Assembly (NCBI RefSeq): GCF_900116665.1
Contig: NZ_FPBK01000004.1
Location: 32,246-96,245 of the forward strand
Source: Pustulibacterium marinum
GTDB taxonomy: Bacteria; Bacteroidota; Bacteroidia; Flavobacteriales; Flavobacteriaceae
Direction: 5' to 3'
DNA length: 64,000 bases
Positions 18,631 to 27,049 of this stretch are shown here, in pieces. Below the pieces are notes generated by a model. It had not been told where the DNA came from and did not search any database. It worked only from the letters and a program-made list of their open reading frames with translations. Position numbers and translations under genes: made by a program. Each line of letters starts with the position of its first letter. The first letter of the stretch is position 1.

Positions 18631-19188
18631 TTACAAAAAGCCAAACTCAAAGGCGTGTAAATATCCTTTGAAAAAACGATAACTAGCATAATAAGCTTTT
18701 TGTTGTTGCTGCGCTAATAGTTCAGATTCTGCAGCGGTAGTTCTGTATTCAAATACCACTCCTTTGTCGGTAGTAATACTGTCTGGTTTTCCTTTAATAG
18801 CTTTTAGTTCCGCGATACTCATTCCAAGTTTCACTCCGCTTTCAGTTGTAAACTTTGGAGCTTTGATGGTAGGGCAAACACCCTCCAAACCTTTTGAATA
18901 CTTTATTTTGAAAGCTTTGATCCCTTGTTTTTCAGTTTGAAAAACTATACACGATTCTACCAATGTTTCACTGTATAGTGTATTCCCTTTGCTCCTTGCT
19001 GTTTCTTTCCCACTTAAGGAAAGATTACCTACACTAAAATCTGGTATAAAAGTACGATGGGTATCATCTGACGGACAAACTATATGCAATGGTTTAGGTT
19101 TCCAGGAATTGCTTTTGTGGGTATAACTGTGGGTATCACAACTTACTAAAACCACCAAACTTGCCAAAAATAGAAATGTTCTTATCAT
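18631..19188 (-). CDS. Lipoprotein of unknown function
   Basis: A 185-residue lipoprotein with signal MIRTFLFLASLVVLVSC (Cys 17). The middle holds 'SGVKLGMSIAELKAIKGKPDSI', a pattern seen in many small envelope proteins with a SmpA/BamE-like or C-terminal 'GMS..ev....G.P' segment. The role is unknown. Its promoter region is striking: a -7 box at 19212-19219 backed by two inverted repeats in the -33 region (19222-19257). Confidence 0.7.
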   Translation of the reverse strand: MIRTFLFLASLVVLVSCDTHSYTHKSNSWKPKPLHIVCPSDDTHRTFIPDFSVGNLSLSGKETARSKGNTLYSETLVESCIVFQTEKQGIKAFKIKYSKGLEGVCPTIKAPKFTTESGVKLGMSIAELKAIKGKPDSITTDKGVVFEYRTTAAESELLAQQQQKAYYASYRFFKGYLHAFEFGFL

Positions 19189-19211
19189 AACGCTTTATTA
19201 TTTTTTTTTGA

Positions 19212-19257
19212 CAAAATTAGCGGGGAGTATTACCCCGGGAATCCCTGAAAACAGGGA
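19212..19257 (-). promoter_or_regulatory. Promoter with two stacked palindromes in place of the -33 box
   Basis: CAAAATTA at 19212-19219 is TAATTTTG on the minus strand, a match to TAnnTTTG, 24 bp before the start of the lipoprotein at 19188. Directly upstream lie GGGG-AGTATTA-CCCC (19222-19236) and the perfect palindrome TCCCTG-AAAA-CAGGGA (19242-19257). No TTTG -33 box is seen. The arrangement suggests a promoter that needs an activator bound at the palindromes. Confidence 0.55.
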
Positions 19258-19458
19258 AATACACTTAACTGAATTCCTCGAAAAAAAATAGATTAACTAC
19301 ATACGAACTCAAAAAAAACAACGTTACAATGGATACTGTCTAGCAATAAGCACTACTAATAATAGTAATTTAAGTAGTAATTATGCTCCATACAGTTTCA
19401 CCCTTTAACAGAATTACATACATTCGCAAACTTGATTACAAATCCTTAAATTTTAAAA

Positions 19459-20079
19459 ATGAATTACTTTAGAGTATTAGTTTTATTTTTTCTGTTAATA
19501 AGTGTCAATTTCCATGCAACAGCCCAAGAAGATAAGGCTGAAGCTACTCCTGCACCTTCCATCAATTCTGGTTCTATTGCAGAGCAATTTGAATTTGTTA
19601 TGGAAGACTCTAATCAGTACGGTGCCAACATGGTGGTAAAAAAATACTATTTAACTACCTTAAAAGCACACATCTTAGATTCCCTAAATGCTGTAGAAAA
19701 AGCATTGGCCGCTACAGAAGATAAAGTGGGTGATCAACAAACTGAAATTGCCAATTTGCAAGAGAACTTAAAAACTACACAAGCTACATTGGACCAGACC
19801 AACTTGGAGAAAGACTCTATGTCATTCTTTGGTATATTGACTAGCAAAGGTACATACAATGCCATTTTATGTTCTGTTATTGGTATTCTGGTAGTATTGC
19901 TGGTAGTGTTTGTCTACAAATTCAAAAATAGCAATGTGATTACCAAAGATGCGCAAAAAGCATTGGCAGAAACAGAGGAAGAATATGAAAATCACAGACG
20001 CACCGCATTGGAGCGCGAACAGAAAGTACGCCGACAGTTACAAGACGAGCTTAACAAACAAAAACATAAAACAGTATAA
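19459..20079 (+). CDS. Membrane protein with signal peptide and coiled coils
   Basis: A 206-residue protein: signal peptide (MNYFRVLVLFFLLISVNFHATAQ), a periplasmic segment with a coiled coil (about residues 80-122, 'DQQTEIANLQENLKTTQATL'), one membrane helix (about 137-156, 'AILCSVIGILVVLLVVFVYK') and a charged cytoplasmic coiled coil. Proteins of this layout are common in Flavobacteriia and are often labelled tRNA (guanine-N1)-methyltransferase in databases. Nothing here resembles TrmD, so I regard that label as wrong. Followed by a strong terminator. Confidence 0.75.
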   Translation: MNYFRVLVLFFLLISVNFHATAQEDKAEATPAPSINSGSIAEQFEFVMEDSNQYGANMVVKKYYLTTLKAHILDSLNAVEKALAATEDKVGDQQTEIANLQENLKTTQATLDQTNLEKDSMSFFGILTSKGTYNAILCSVIGILVVLLVVFVYKFKNSNVITKDAQKALAETEEEYENHRRTALEREQKVRRQLQDELNKQKHKTV

Positions 20080-20101
20080 GCATATATGCTACTGTATTAA
20101 A

Positions 20102-20128
20102 AAAGCCTGCTTTATGAGCAGGCTTTTT
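20102..20128 (+). terminator. Intrinsic terminator
   Basis: AAAGCCTGC-TTTATGA-GCAGGCTTT followed by more T lies 23 bases after the stop at 20079. It is symmetrical and may also serve the convergent gene at 20157. Confidence 0.85.
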
Positions 20129-20156
20129 CATTGGTAGTAGGTATTCAAGTTCTTTT

Positions 20157-20609
20157 TCATAACTGTTCTTTCCCCATCCACTCGTGTATTTTAATTTGAT
20201 AGACTATAGATCCATCTACATTGGATTCTCCATGAGAAAACTCACTTAAAGACTCCGTAATTAAGCCTTCATGTACTTCTACTAAATGTGAAACACCTCT
20301 GGCAAAATCATGCAAACGTGATTTGGCATACGTTCCATGTAATTCTTCATAAGTACCTGATATTTGTACTGATTTCCATTTTGAAATAGAATCTACTACA
20401 TCTACTAAAAGGCTTACATTAGGATGTTTTCTCATATTCTTGATCTTATGCCCCATACCGGAATAACTCAATAAAACGTTTTCGATAGGATCATAAAAAT
20501 AAGTAATGGGTATAATGTGTGGTTGATTTCCTGAAATATAGGATAAGTGTCCAACGTAGTGCTCCTTCAAGAGCAATTGCATGTCCGAAGTGTGTAAATT
20601 TTGTATCAT
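20157..20609 (-). CDS. Pyridoxamine 5'-phosphate oxidase-like flavin-binding protein
   Basis: About 150 residues from 20609 (MIQNLHTSDMQLLLKEHYVG); 20663 is the longest possible start. The split-barrel FMN-binding pattern is clear: VGHLSYISGNQPHIIPITYFY, then LLSYSGMGHKIKNMRKHPNVSLLVD, then 'WKSVQISGTYEEL'. Members of the putative PNPOx family bind FMN, F420 or haem, and the physiological substrate is unknown. It is transcribed alone. Confidence 0.8.
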   Translation of the reverse strand: MIQNLHTSDMQLLLKEHYVGHLSYISGNQPHIIPITYFYDPIENVLLSYSGMGHKIKNMRKHPNVSLLVDVVDSISKWKSVQISGTYEELHGTYAKSRLHDFARGVSHLVEVHEGLITESLSEFSHGESNVDGSIVYQIKIHEWMGKEQL

Positions 20610-20742
20610 GATAAGTTCCCCTTTTAGTAAATGAATACCGCTAGAATAGTGTTCCATTTCCATTCCTACTTAAAGGTACGAAAAAAACTATTCAGAATGT
20701 TTTTAAAATAGGTTGAATATCAGTTTTTTACACTAAATCAGT

Positions 20743-22947
20743 TTAGTAACAATCCATTAAGAGCTGTCCTTTTTTCTGATAATGACTTAGATCATACTTA
20801 CAATGCGTTTTACACAATTTTGAAAGCACTTCTAATACAGCTTTCTGCATCACTACGGATCCACAGATCATAACCACTCCACCTTTTTCAAAGGTATTGG
20901 CTAGTAATTGTTCTTCTTTACAGATTTTATCCTGTACATATACTTTGGTCTCCGTTGCTCTGGAATAAGCAGGTATAAACTCCGATAATTGTTTACTTTC
21001 CAAAGCCGGATTGATGATCTCCGCATAGTGCTCAAAAGCAGTCGCATTTTGTGCACCCCAAAACAAATGTGTGGGTATTTTCTTTGAATTGTGCTGCACC
21101 ATTCCCAGAAACGGCGCAATACCTGTTCCGGTAGCTATCATCACTACATTACGCGCTTGCTTAGGAAAGTAAAATGACTTGTTCTTCATTCGGGATGCTT
21201 GCAAGGTATCGCCTACTTGTAGGGAATTTAAAAATTGAGAACATAATCCCTTGTCGTGCAATTTAATACTTAGTAAAATCTGGTTTTTTGTATTCATTCC
21301 TACGGAATACAATCGATCATGCGTATCGCTTTGCGGAGCAATGGCCAACAAATCACCAGACGTAAATGTACCAGCCTTTTTTCCTTGTAAGGTGATCATA
21401 AAAGTTTGGTGCTCAAGCTGCAATGCAGTTCTAGCGATCACTTCAAACTGATATTTCTTTTTCCTTTTAGCGGTTTTAGAAGAATCATTTTGATAAGCGT
21501 CGGGAACAAACCCACTCACCTGTCCGTACTGTAACAACCATTGGTTAAAAGATTCCGCAGAACGATTGTTAACCGTATGCAGGTTTAGTAAAGGTTTAGC
21601 GGTTTCAGATTGCAACAATTCGTGCTCTACGTCATACGCAAACTGGCAATAATCGGGGTAAGCAAACGAACCAAAACCAACAATGGCAAACTCAAAAGTA
21701 CCTTGTGCCGTTTCCTGAAAACGCTGTATAAATTTATCAGCATTCACAGGAGCTTCCCCTGCGCCATAAGTAGCGGTTAAAATAAGCAACTGTTCCAAAT
21801 TTGGATACGTTTCGTACGCGTTCATCTCAGCCACAAATACTTTTTTTCCCGTGGCGATTAATTGTTGTTGCAACCATATGGCAAACGGAAACGTACTTCC
21901 TGTTTCAGAACCCACCAGAATTACATGGGTACTTTCAGAAGCCTTGAACTTATTTTTGATACTGCCTTTACGTCGTTTAAAAGTCAATTTAAATCCTGAT
22001 ACAATAAAGAATAGAATACTGATAGCACTCAGCAATAAAACGAATGCCCACAGTGCATTGGTTTCTCCGGTATGCGTATCAAAACTCCATCGGTAAGCTA
22101 ATTCCTGAAACGGATACAAACGCTCACTTAACACTGCTCCGGTAAATTGATTCACGCGTACTTCACGATCTTGCAAGTTCAATTGGTAATAATCAGCAAC
22201 ATCTGAAGAGAATGGAAAATCTATAGACCGAACTTCTGATAATGGGGTTTGTTGAAATATTGGAAAGTCGGCGACTTCCAAACTTGGGGTTTCCTTCAAA
22301 AGGTTTTCCTGCAACTCATGAGCTAGTGTAGGATGTTCAAAAACCTGAAACTGAAACAAGGACATCAATACCCCGGTAAGTGTTATCAAAACAATAGGTA
22401 TCAAAAACAAGCGTCCAAAATAGGTGTGTGCATACTGCCAAAAATTGTCTTTTAAAATCTTGGCAAAGAATTTTTGAATGCTTTGTTGTCGTTTAATGAT
22501 CAATACCAATCCGGTAATACTAATCACGAATAGCAAAAGGGAAGTCAACCCTATAAAAAAACGACCGGTACTTTTCAAGAACAACGAGCGGTGCAAGCTT
22601 CTGGCAAACGTATAGACCTCCGCTTCATCAGCCAGTTCTCCGGCTTTTTCACCCGTTTTTGGATTGATGTAGAAATTTGCGACATCACCTTCTTCTGTGA
22701 TCACCGATGCTTTGACCCGACTATCTTGAGTTACCGAAAGTTCCAGAACTTCCAAATAATTCATTTGCAGGGTGCTCATAGCTTCTGCAACAGTTACATT
22801 TTCTGTGGTTGGAATTGCACTCAACTCCCATTCCTTTTCAATGGGCTCAAAAGCTAATACAATACCGGTAAGTGCGGCAACGGTAATAAACAAAAAAGAA
22901 GATACAGCCAACGCTAAGTGGCTATATCTCCAAATAGATAATGTCAT
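20743..22947 (-). CDS. PepSY membrane / flavodoxin / NAD(P)H-reductase fusion
   Basis: A 734-residue three-part protein. Residues 1-330 are a PepSY-associated membrane domain with about four helices (histidines such as HLALA, RSLHRS and HTGETNALW may bind haem). Residues about 340-480 are a flavodoxin-like FMN domain (VGSETGSTFPFA; TATYGAGEAP; VGFGSFAYPDYC). Residues about 500-734 are a ferredoxin-reductase-type FAD/NAD(P) domain (RLYSVG; MIATGTGIAPFLGMV; MICGSVVMQKAV). It would move electrons from cytosolic NAD(P)H through flavins across the membrane, for example to reduce ferric chelates. It follows the DUF2271 and ankyrin genes in one operon. Confidence 0.85.
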   Translation of the reverse strand: MTLSIWRYSHLALAVSSFLFITVAALTGIVLAFEPIEKEWELSAIPTTENVTVAEAMSTLQMNYLEVLELSVTQDSRVKASVITEEGDVANFYINPKTGEKAGELADEAEVYTFARSLHRSLFLKSTGRFFIGLTSLLLFVISITGLVLIIKRQQSIQKFFAKILKDNFWQYAHTYFGRLFLIPIVLITLTGVLMSLFQFQVFEHPTLAHELQENLLKETPSLEVADFPIFQQTPLSEVRSIDFPFSSDVADYYQLNLQDREVRVNQFTGAVLSERLYPFQELAYRWSFDTHTGETNALWAFVLLLSAISILFFIVSGFKLTFKRRKGSIKNKFKASESTHVILVGSETGSTFPFAIWLQQQLIATGKKVFVAEMNAYETYPNLEQLLILTATYGAGEAPVNADKFIQRFQETAQGTFEFAIVGFGSFAYPDYCQFAYDVEHELLQSETAKPLLNLHTVNNRSAESFNQWLLQYGQVSGFVPDAYQNDSSKTAKRKKKYQFEVIARTALQLEHQTFMITLQGKKAGTFTSGDLLAIAPQSDTHDRLYSVGMNTKNQILLSIKLHDKGLCSQFLNSLQVGDTLQASRMKNKSFYFPKQARNVVMIATGTGIAPFLGMVQHNSKKIPTHLFWGAQNATAFEHYAEIINPALESKQLSEFIPAYSRATETKVYVQDKICKEEQLLANTFEKGGVVMICGSVVMQKAVLEVLSKLCKTHCKYDLSHYQKKGQLLMDCY

Positions 22948-22960
22948 GCGTTTCGTTTGA

Positions 22961-23452
22961 TTATTTAGCGATTAAACGAACGTATCGGATGTATCCTTCT
23001 CCTTCAAACTTGCCTTGTAAGTTGGCAGAAGTTAAGGCTACTTCTAGGTCTTTTTCATAATATTCCTGATCTTCTACAGCGCTTTCAAAACGAATGCTGT
23101 AACCTTGATCTATTTTTTCAGCAGGAATCTCAAAAGCTACTACAGAACGTGAACCAGGAGTTATGGTAGCCCCACTTATGGCATCTACACTTTCCTTTTC
23201 TCCTAATTGATGCCACCATTCTACTAAGGTATCATACCATTTTTCATCGTCTCCTACCATATACAAGGTTTGTTCGTAAGCTCCTTTATCATTCAGTAAT
23301 GATACAGCGATATAGGCGCCTTCCCCTGCGTAGTTCTTGGTTTGTATCAAACATTTTACGGTTTTGTTTGCAGGATTGGTGTGTATACTAAAACTGAACA
23401 AACTAAACGTTACCAAAACGGCAGCAGCTATTTTTACTAAGTGTGATTTCAT
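22961..23452 (-). CDS. DUF2271 periplasmic protein
   Basis: A 163-residue secreted protein with a signal peptide (MKSHLVKIAAAVLVTFSLFSF). The mature part matches DUF2271: 'YAGEGAYIAVSLLNDKGAYEQTLYM', 'WWHQLGEKESVDAISGATITPGSRSV' and the closing 'GYIRYVRLIAK'. The 'DAISGATITPGSR' stretch resembles the SGAT motif of FMN-carrying periplasmic proteins, so a covalent flavin on Thr is possible. It lies 13 bp before the PepSY-reductase gene and 4 bp after the ankyrin gene, so the three are co-transcribed. Confidence 0.82.
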   Translation of the reverse strand: MKSHLVKIAAAVLVTFSLFSFSIHTNPANKTVKCLIQTKNYAGEGAYIAVSLLNDKGAYEQTLYMVGDDEKWYDTLVEWWHQLGEKESVDAISGATITPGSRSVVAFEIPAEKIDQGYSIRFESAVEDQEYYEKDLEVALTSANLQGKFEGEGYIRYVRLIAK

Positions 23453-23456
23453 AAAT

Positions 23457-24953
23457 TTATTTTTTCAAAAATGTGAGGGATGCTTTATTCTTTTTCAATA
23501 CTTCATTTTCAGCAGCTAGATCATAAGCAGTTTCTTCAAAATCGGTAGTGCTCTTGGTATCTGCTCCATTGGCTACTAAAAATTCTAAGATCTCTGTATT
23601 CTTGGCATTCATAGCAGCCAATAACAAAGGAGTATACCCTTCATTATTTTTGGCATTGATGGCTACATTACTTTCTTTAGCCATTTCCATGAGTTCAAAA
23701 CTTCCTTTTTCTACAGCAAGATGCCAAAGATTGTTTCCATTAGGTTCAGCTTTGGAAATATCAAAACCGTGCTCTTTTAACAACTGCAGTTTTTCAATGT
23801 TTGGAGTTGGTTTTACCCCACGTGCACCGCGCTCATTTACCCAATAATATAAAAGTGTATGGCCATCATTATCCACTGCAGATACTTTTGCTCCTTTATC
23901 TAAAAGCAATGCCACAGTTTGGGTATCGTTTCCTTGAACAGCATACATCAAAGCTGTTTTATCGTCTTTATTGCTGTGATTTACATCCTTGGTTTTATCG
24001 GCCAATATTTTTACTACATCATAGCTGTTGCGTTGCGCAGCATTGATCAATGCGTTATCCCCAGCTTTATTGGTTGCATTTACATTTATCCCATTATCAA
24101 TAAAAAACTGAATTACTCTTGGGTCTTTTGCATTTCCGGCGGCTAACAACAAAGGCGTATCTCCTTCTGCACTTACTGTATTTACCGGTACTCCCAATCC
24201 CTTCAAATATTCATAGGTTTCCAGATTGGCATTTCCTCCTCGGGTTCCGTGTGCAGCGTACAAGATAATGTTTTCGCCTGCTTTGTTTTGCTTTTTGTAA
24301 TTGATTCCTCTTGCTTTCAATGTTTTTAACATCGTAGCATTCCCAGAACGTGCGGCATAGAACATTGCATTGTTTCCGTTGGCATCTTCAGTTTCCGAAG
24401 ATAAACCGTGTGACTCAAAGAATTTGATCAAACTGTCGTCCTGAATATACTGCATGGCCAACAAGAATACTGTAGCACCATCTTTGGTAGTCAATTGTAC
24501 GTCAGCTCCTTTTGCAATTAGATAATCATACATTGCTACATCGGTAACTTTACCATAAGTAGCAAAGTTCATCAATGGAATTCCGTGACCATCCTTTAAA
24601 TTTACGGTAGCACCATTTTCTACTAAATATTTTACAAGCGGTAAATTATTTTTATAAGCAGCCCAGAAGATATACGTTCTTCCATCATGAGTAATGGTGT
24701 TGATATCAGTTTCCTTCAACGAAACTAGATACTGAATGTCTTCCATAGGAGCATCTGCCATGATCGCCGTAGCAATGGCATCAAAGCTTCGGTTGTTCAT
24801 TTCCACCGGACTATTTCCTTTTTTAATAGCTGCCTGAACCTCAGCTACACTTGGGTTGTTTCCCCAAAACGCTCTATCTAACAACGCATTTTGTTGCGCC
24901 CACAAACCTGTGGTCAAAAATGCTGCTGATAAACTGAATATGATCTTTCTCAT
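23457..24953 (-). CDS. Secreted ankyrin-repeat protein
   Basis: A 498-residue protein with a signal peptide (MRKIIFSLSAAFLTTGLWAQ) followed by about a dozen ankyrin repeats (patterns such as GRTYIFWAAYKNNLPLVKYL, DKTALMYAVQGNDTQTVALL and GYTPLLLAAMNAKNTEILEF). It is probably a periplasmic protein-binding scaffold. It is the first gene of the operon with DUF2271 and PepSY-reductase proteins, a neighbourhood known in Flavobacteriia near iron-uptake genes. No TonB receptor is seen in this window. Confidence 0.85.
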   Translation of the reverse strand: MRKIIFSLSAAFLTTGLWAQQNALLDRAFWGNNPSVAEVQAAIKKGNSPVEMNNRSFDAIATAIMADAPMEDIQYLVSLKETDINTITHDGRTYIFWAAYKNNLPLVKYLVENGATVNLKDGHGIPLMNFATYGKVTDVAMYDYLIAKGADVQLTTKDGATVFLLAMQYIQDDSLIKFFESHGLSSETEDANGNNAMFYAARSGNATMLKTLKARGINYKKQNKAGENIILYAAHGTRGGNANLETYEYLKGLGVPVNTVSAEGDTPLLLAAGNAKDPRVIQFFIDNGINVNATNKAGDNALINAAQRNSYDVVKILADKTKDVNHSNKDDKTALMYAVQGNDTQTVALLLDKGAKVSAVDNDGHTLLYYWVNERGARGVKPTPNIEKLQLLKEHGFDISKAEPNGNNLWHLAVEKGSFELMEMAKESNVAINAKNNEGYTPLLLAAMNAKNTEILEFLVANGADTKSTTDFEETAYDLAAENEVLKKNKASLTFLKK

Positions 24954-25143
24954 TATTTAGACTAAATATTAATAACGCAAATATCGAATTATTTTTTTAA
25001 TTGATGAAGTACGTTTCATACAATTTTTAAGACTGAATATCTTTGGGAAAGTTTAATGCCTTTGCGAAATAGTTTACAAGCTACTGGCAGAAGTCCATAA
25101 GAGCCTCGGATAGACCAAAAAAGTGAAGAGCACCGCTATCCAC

Positions 25144-25179
25144 CCTTTAGCCACTATACTTCATGATAGTAGCTAAAGG
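25144..25179 (-). terminator. Stem-loop after the DUF6438 lipoprotein gene
   Basis: CCTTTAGC-C-ACTAT and ATAGT-A-GCTAAAGG can pair over about 13 bp with an 8-base loop, 30 bp after the stop of the gene at 25210. The T run on the minus strand is weak, so termination is plausible but not certain. The rest of the gap down to 24954 shows nothing else. Confidence 0.4.
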
Positions 25180-25209
25180 TGTATCAACTTTACTTGCTTA
25201 GAAGAAATA

Positions 25210-26061
25210 CTATCGTTTGTAGAATTCTGGATAACTAAGGGTATTTGCCGCATTTGGATCTTTTTTCAATTCGGTACGTTCATACATTTTTAGCAGCGTC
25301 CCTAGCAAAATGCGTAAGGCTACAGGTTCTTTGCTACTACCATATACCGTAGTTTGATACTCCTTCCCTCCCGAGTTTATCAACACAGCGCGTGAAGCAG
25401 CATCAGTATAGTTGGCTTTGTAATTTGCTTCCAATGATTCTAACGGTATGGATTGTACCAGTGTTAGCACAGTCTGCATGGCTTCTTTACTTAACTTCCC
25501 TGTGTACCATCCTTCTTTTTGGGTGTAGCGCTCTCCAAAAAAGGTAAAGCTCCCATCCGCTTTAAGCTCTACATACATGGCGGGGCACGCTCCAAAGCAC
25601 ACGGTGCTGTAAAATGCTAATCCCTGAAACGGTCGGGTATTGTCAATGACCGGAATTTTTTCAAAGGTTACGGTACTCGCATTTTTGTTCCCCGTAAACA
25701 ATAAGAGTCCTTTGGCTTCTTCCGAGATGGGTTGCAGTTCCAGCACGGTATCATCTAAGTTCACGATTTTAAACATATAGTTTGAGGTTTGCTCCCAATC
25801 TGTAGCATTTCCTTTGTTATAGCTAGGCTCTATAATTGCCAGTGTATCGTTGGCAACGCTGTACTTGGAATAGTAGGCATAGGGTGACATATACAAGCAG
25901 GCGGTATCTTGAAAGCTCATGATATAGTTGTTCATATCCATAGCGTCACTTTTCTTAATAGCCGTTTGCCAATTTCCCTGCAAGGCATCTTGTGAAGCTT
26001 TTTTAGAAGAACAGCTTACAATCGTAACCAACAGACAACAAATTCCCAGTACTTTTTTCAT
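25210..26061 (-). CDS. DUF6438 lipoprotein
   Basis: About 283 residues from 26061, giving the lipoprotein signal MKKVLGICCLLVTIVSC (Cys 17); the frame upstream of it is not needed. The C-terminal half (about residues 155-270) matches DUF6438: FYSTVCFGACPAMYVELKAD, then GWYTGKLSKEAMQTVL, then the closing 'LLGTLLKMYERTEL'. The conserved CFGxCP pair of cysteines is present. The N-terminal half has a small beta domain resembling lipocalin-like stress proteins. Function unknown. Confidence 0.75.
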   Translation of the reverse strand: MKKVLGICCLLVTIVSCSSKKASQDALQGNWQTAIKKSDAMDMNNYIMSFQDTACLYMSPYAYYSKYSVANDTLAIIEPSYNKGNATDWEQTSNYMFKIVNLDDTVLELQPISEEAKGLLLFTGNKNASTVTFEKIPVIDNTRPFQGLAFYSTVCFGACPAMYVELKADGSFTFFGERYTQKEGWYTGKLSKEAMQTVLTLVQSIPLESLEANYKANYTDAASRAVLINSGGKEYQTTVYGSSKEPVALRILLGTLLKMYERTELKKDPNAANTLSYPEFYKR

Positions 26062-26254
26062 TTTTTCCAATATTGATTTTTTTTCAGAACTAAACTTACA
26101 CTGATTCTCCATAGCAAACAACTCTCACACCGCAAAAATGTGTTTTTTTAAGAAGTGTTTAGCAAATTTCACAAGACTTTAGTACCGCTCGCTCTATGAA
26201 AATAGACTGTTTTCCTGAAAGAATTAGTACCTTTCCCCTTCAAAAAGAAAACGT

Positions 26255-27049
26255 ATGAAATTGTATTCAGTTATAGAGCCTACCGCCACCAAAGTTCCTA
26301 TTCTCATCAGTTCACCACATTCGGGAACTGAGTTTCCAAAAGAAGTTGCTGCCATGCTTACCGATGATGCCATCACCAATCCGGATGATACCGATTGGTT
26401 TATTGATAAGTTATACAGTTTTGCTTCGGAAATGGGGATTACCATGATCACTGCTAACTACAACCGTTGGGTGATTGATCTCAATAGAGATCCGGATAGC
26501 AAACCGCTGTATGATGATGGGCGTGTGATCACCGGACTGGTTCCTACCACAGACTTTAACGGAAATCCGCTATACAAAGACGCTACACCGGACGAGGCAG
26601 AAATACAACGCCGTGTTGAGGCGTATTACAAACCATACCATAGAAAGGTAGCTGCCCTTTTAGAAGACCTTAAAGAGGAGTTCGGCTATGCTATTTTGTT
26701 TGATGCACATTCCATTCGCCAAATGGTACCGGGTATTCAGAAAGCTCCGTTCCCGGAATTGATACTGGGTGATAATGATGAAACCTCCGCTGCACCACAA
26801 GTGATACAGGCAGCCTTAAGCGCTTTGGAAGCGAGTGACTATGAAGTCACCCATAATTTCCCTTTTAAAGGCGGTTATATTACGCGTAGCTTTGGAAAGC
26901 CTTCTCAAAACATCCATGCGCTTCAGCTAGAGATGGCCAAGGTGAATTATATGAATGAAAGTGAAACAGCCTATAGCGAAGAGAATGCCGAAGCATTACA
27001 ACCAACCCTACAGAAAGTATTCAGCAATTTAATTGCGACAAAATTATAA
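26255..27049 (+). CDS. hutG: N-formylglutamate deformylase HutG
   Basis: A 264-residue zinc amidohydrolase that splits N-formylglutamate into formate and glutamate. Family motifs are ILISSPHSGTEFP at the N-terminus, NRWVIDLNRDP in the middle, 'LFDAHSIRQMVPGI' and 'FPFKGGYITRSFGKP' with the expected His and Arg residues. Its stop and the hutF start overlap by one base (TAATG). A box TACCTTTC, one base away from TAnnTTTG, lies at 26229-26236. Confidence 0.9.
   Translation: MKLYSVIEPTATKVPILISSPHSGTEFPKEVAAMLTDDAITNPDDTDWFIDKLYSFASEMGITMITANYNRWVIDLNRDPDSKPLYDDGRVITGLVPTTDFNGNPLYKDATPDEAEIQRRVEAYYKPYHRKVAALLEDLKEEFGYAILFDAHSIRQMVPGIQKAPFPELILGDNDETSAAPQVIQAALSALEASDYEVTHNFPFKGGYITRSFGKPSQNIHALQLEMAKVNYMNESETAYSEENAEALQPTLQKVFSNLIATKL

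Noticed and set aside
19459-20079. tRNA (guanine-N1)-methyltransferase label for this family
   Set aside because: The protein has a signal peptide, coiled coils and one membrane helix, and no methyltransferase motif.
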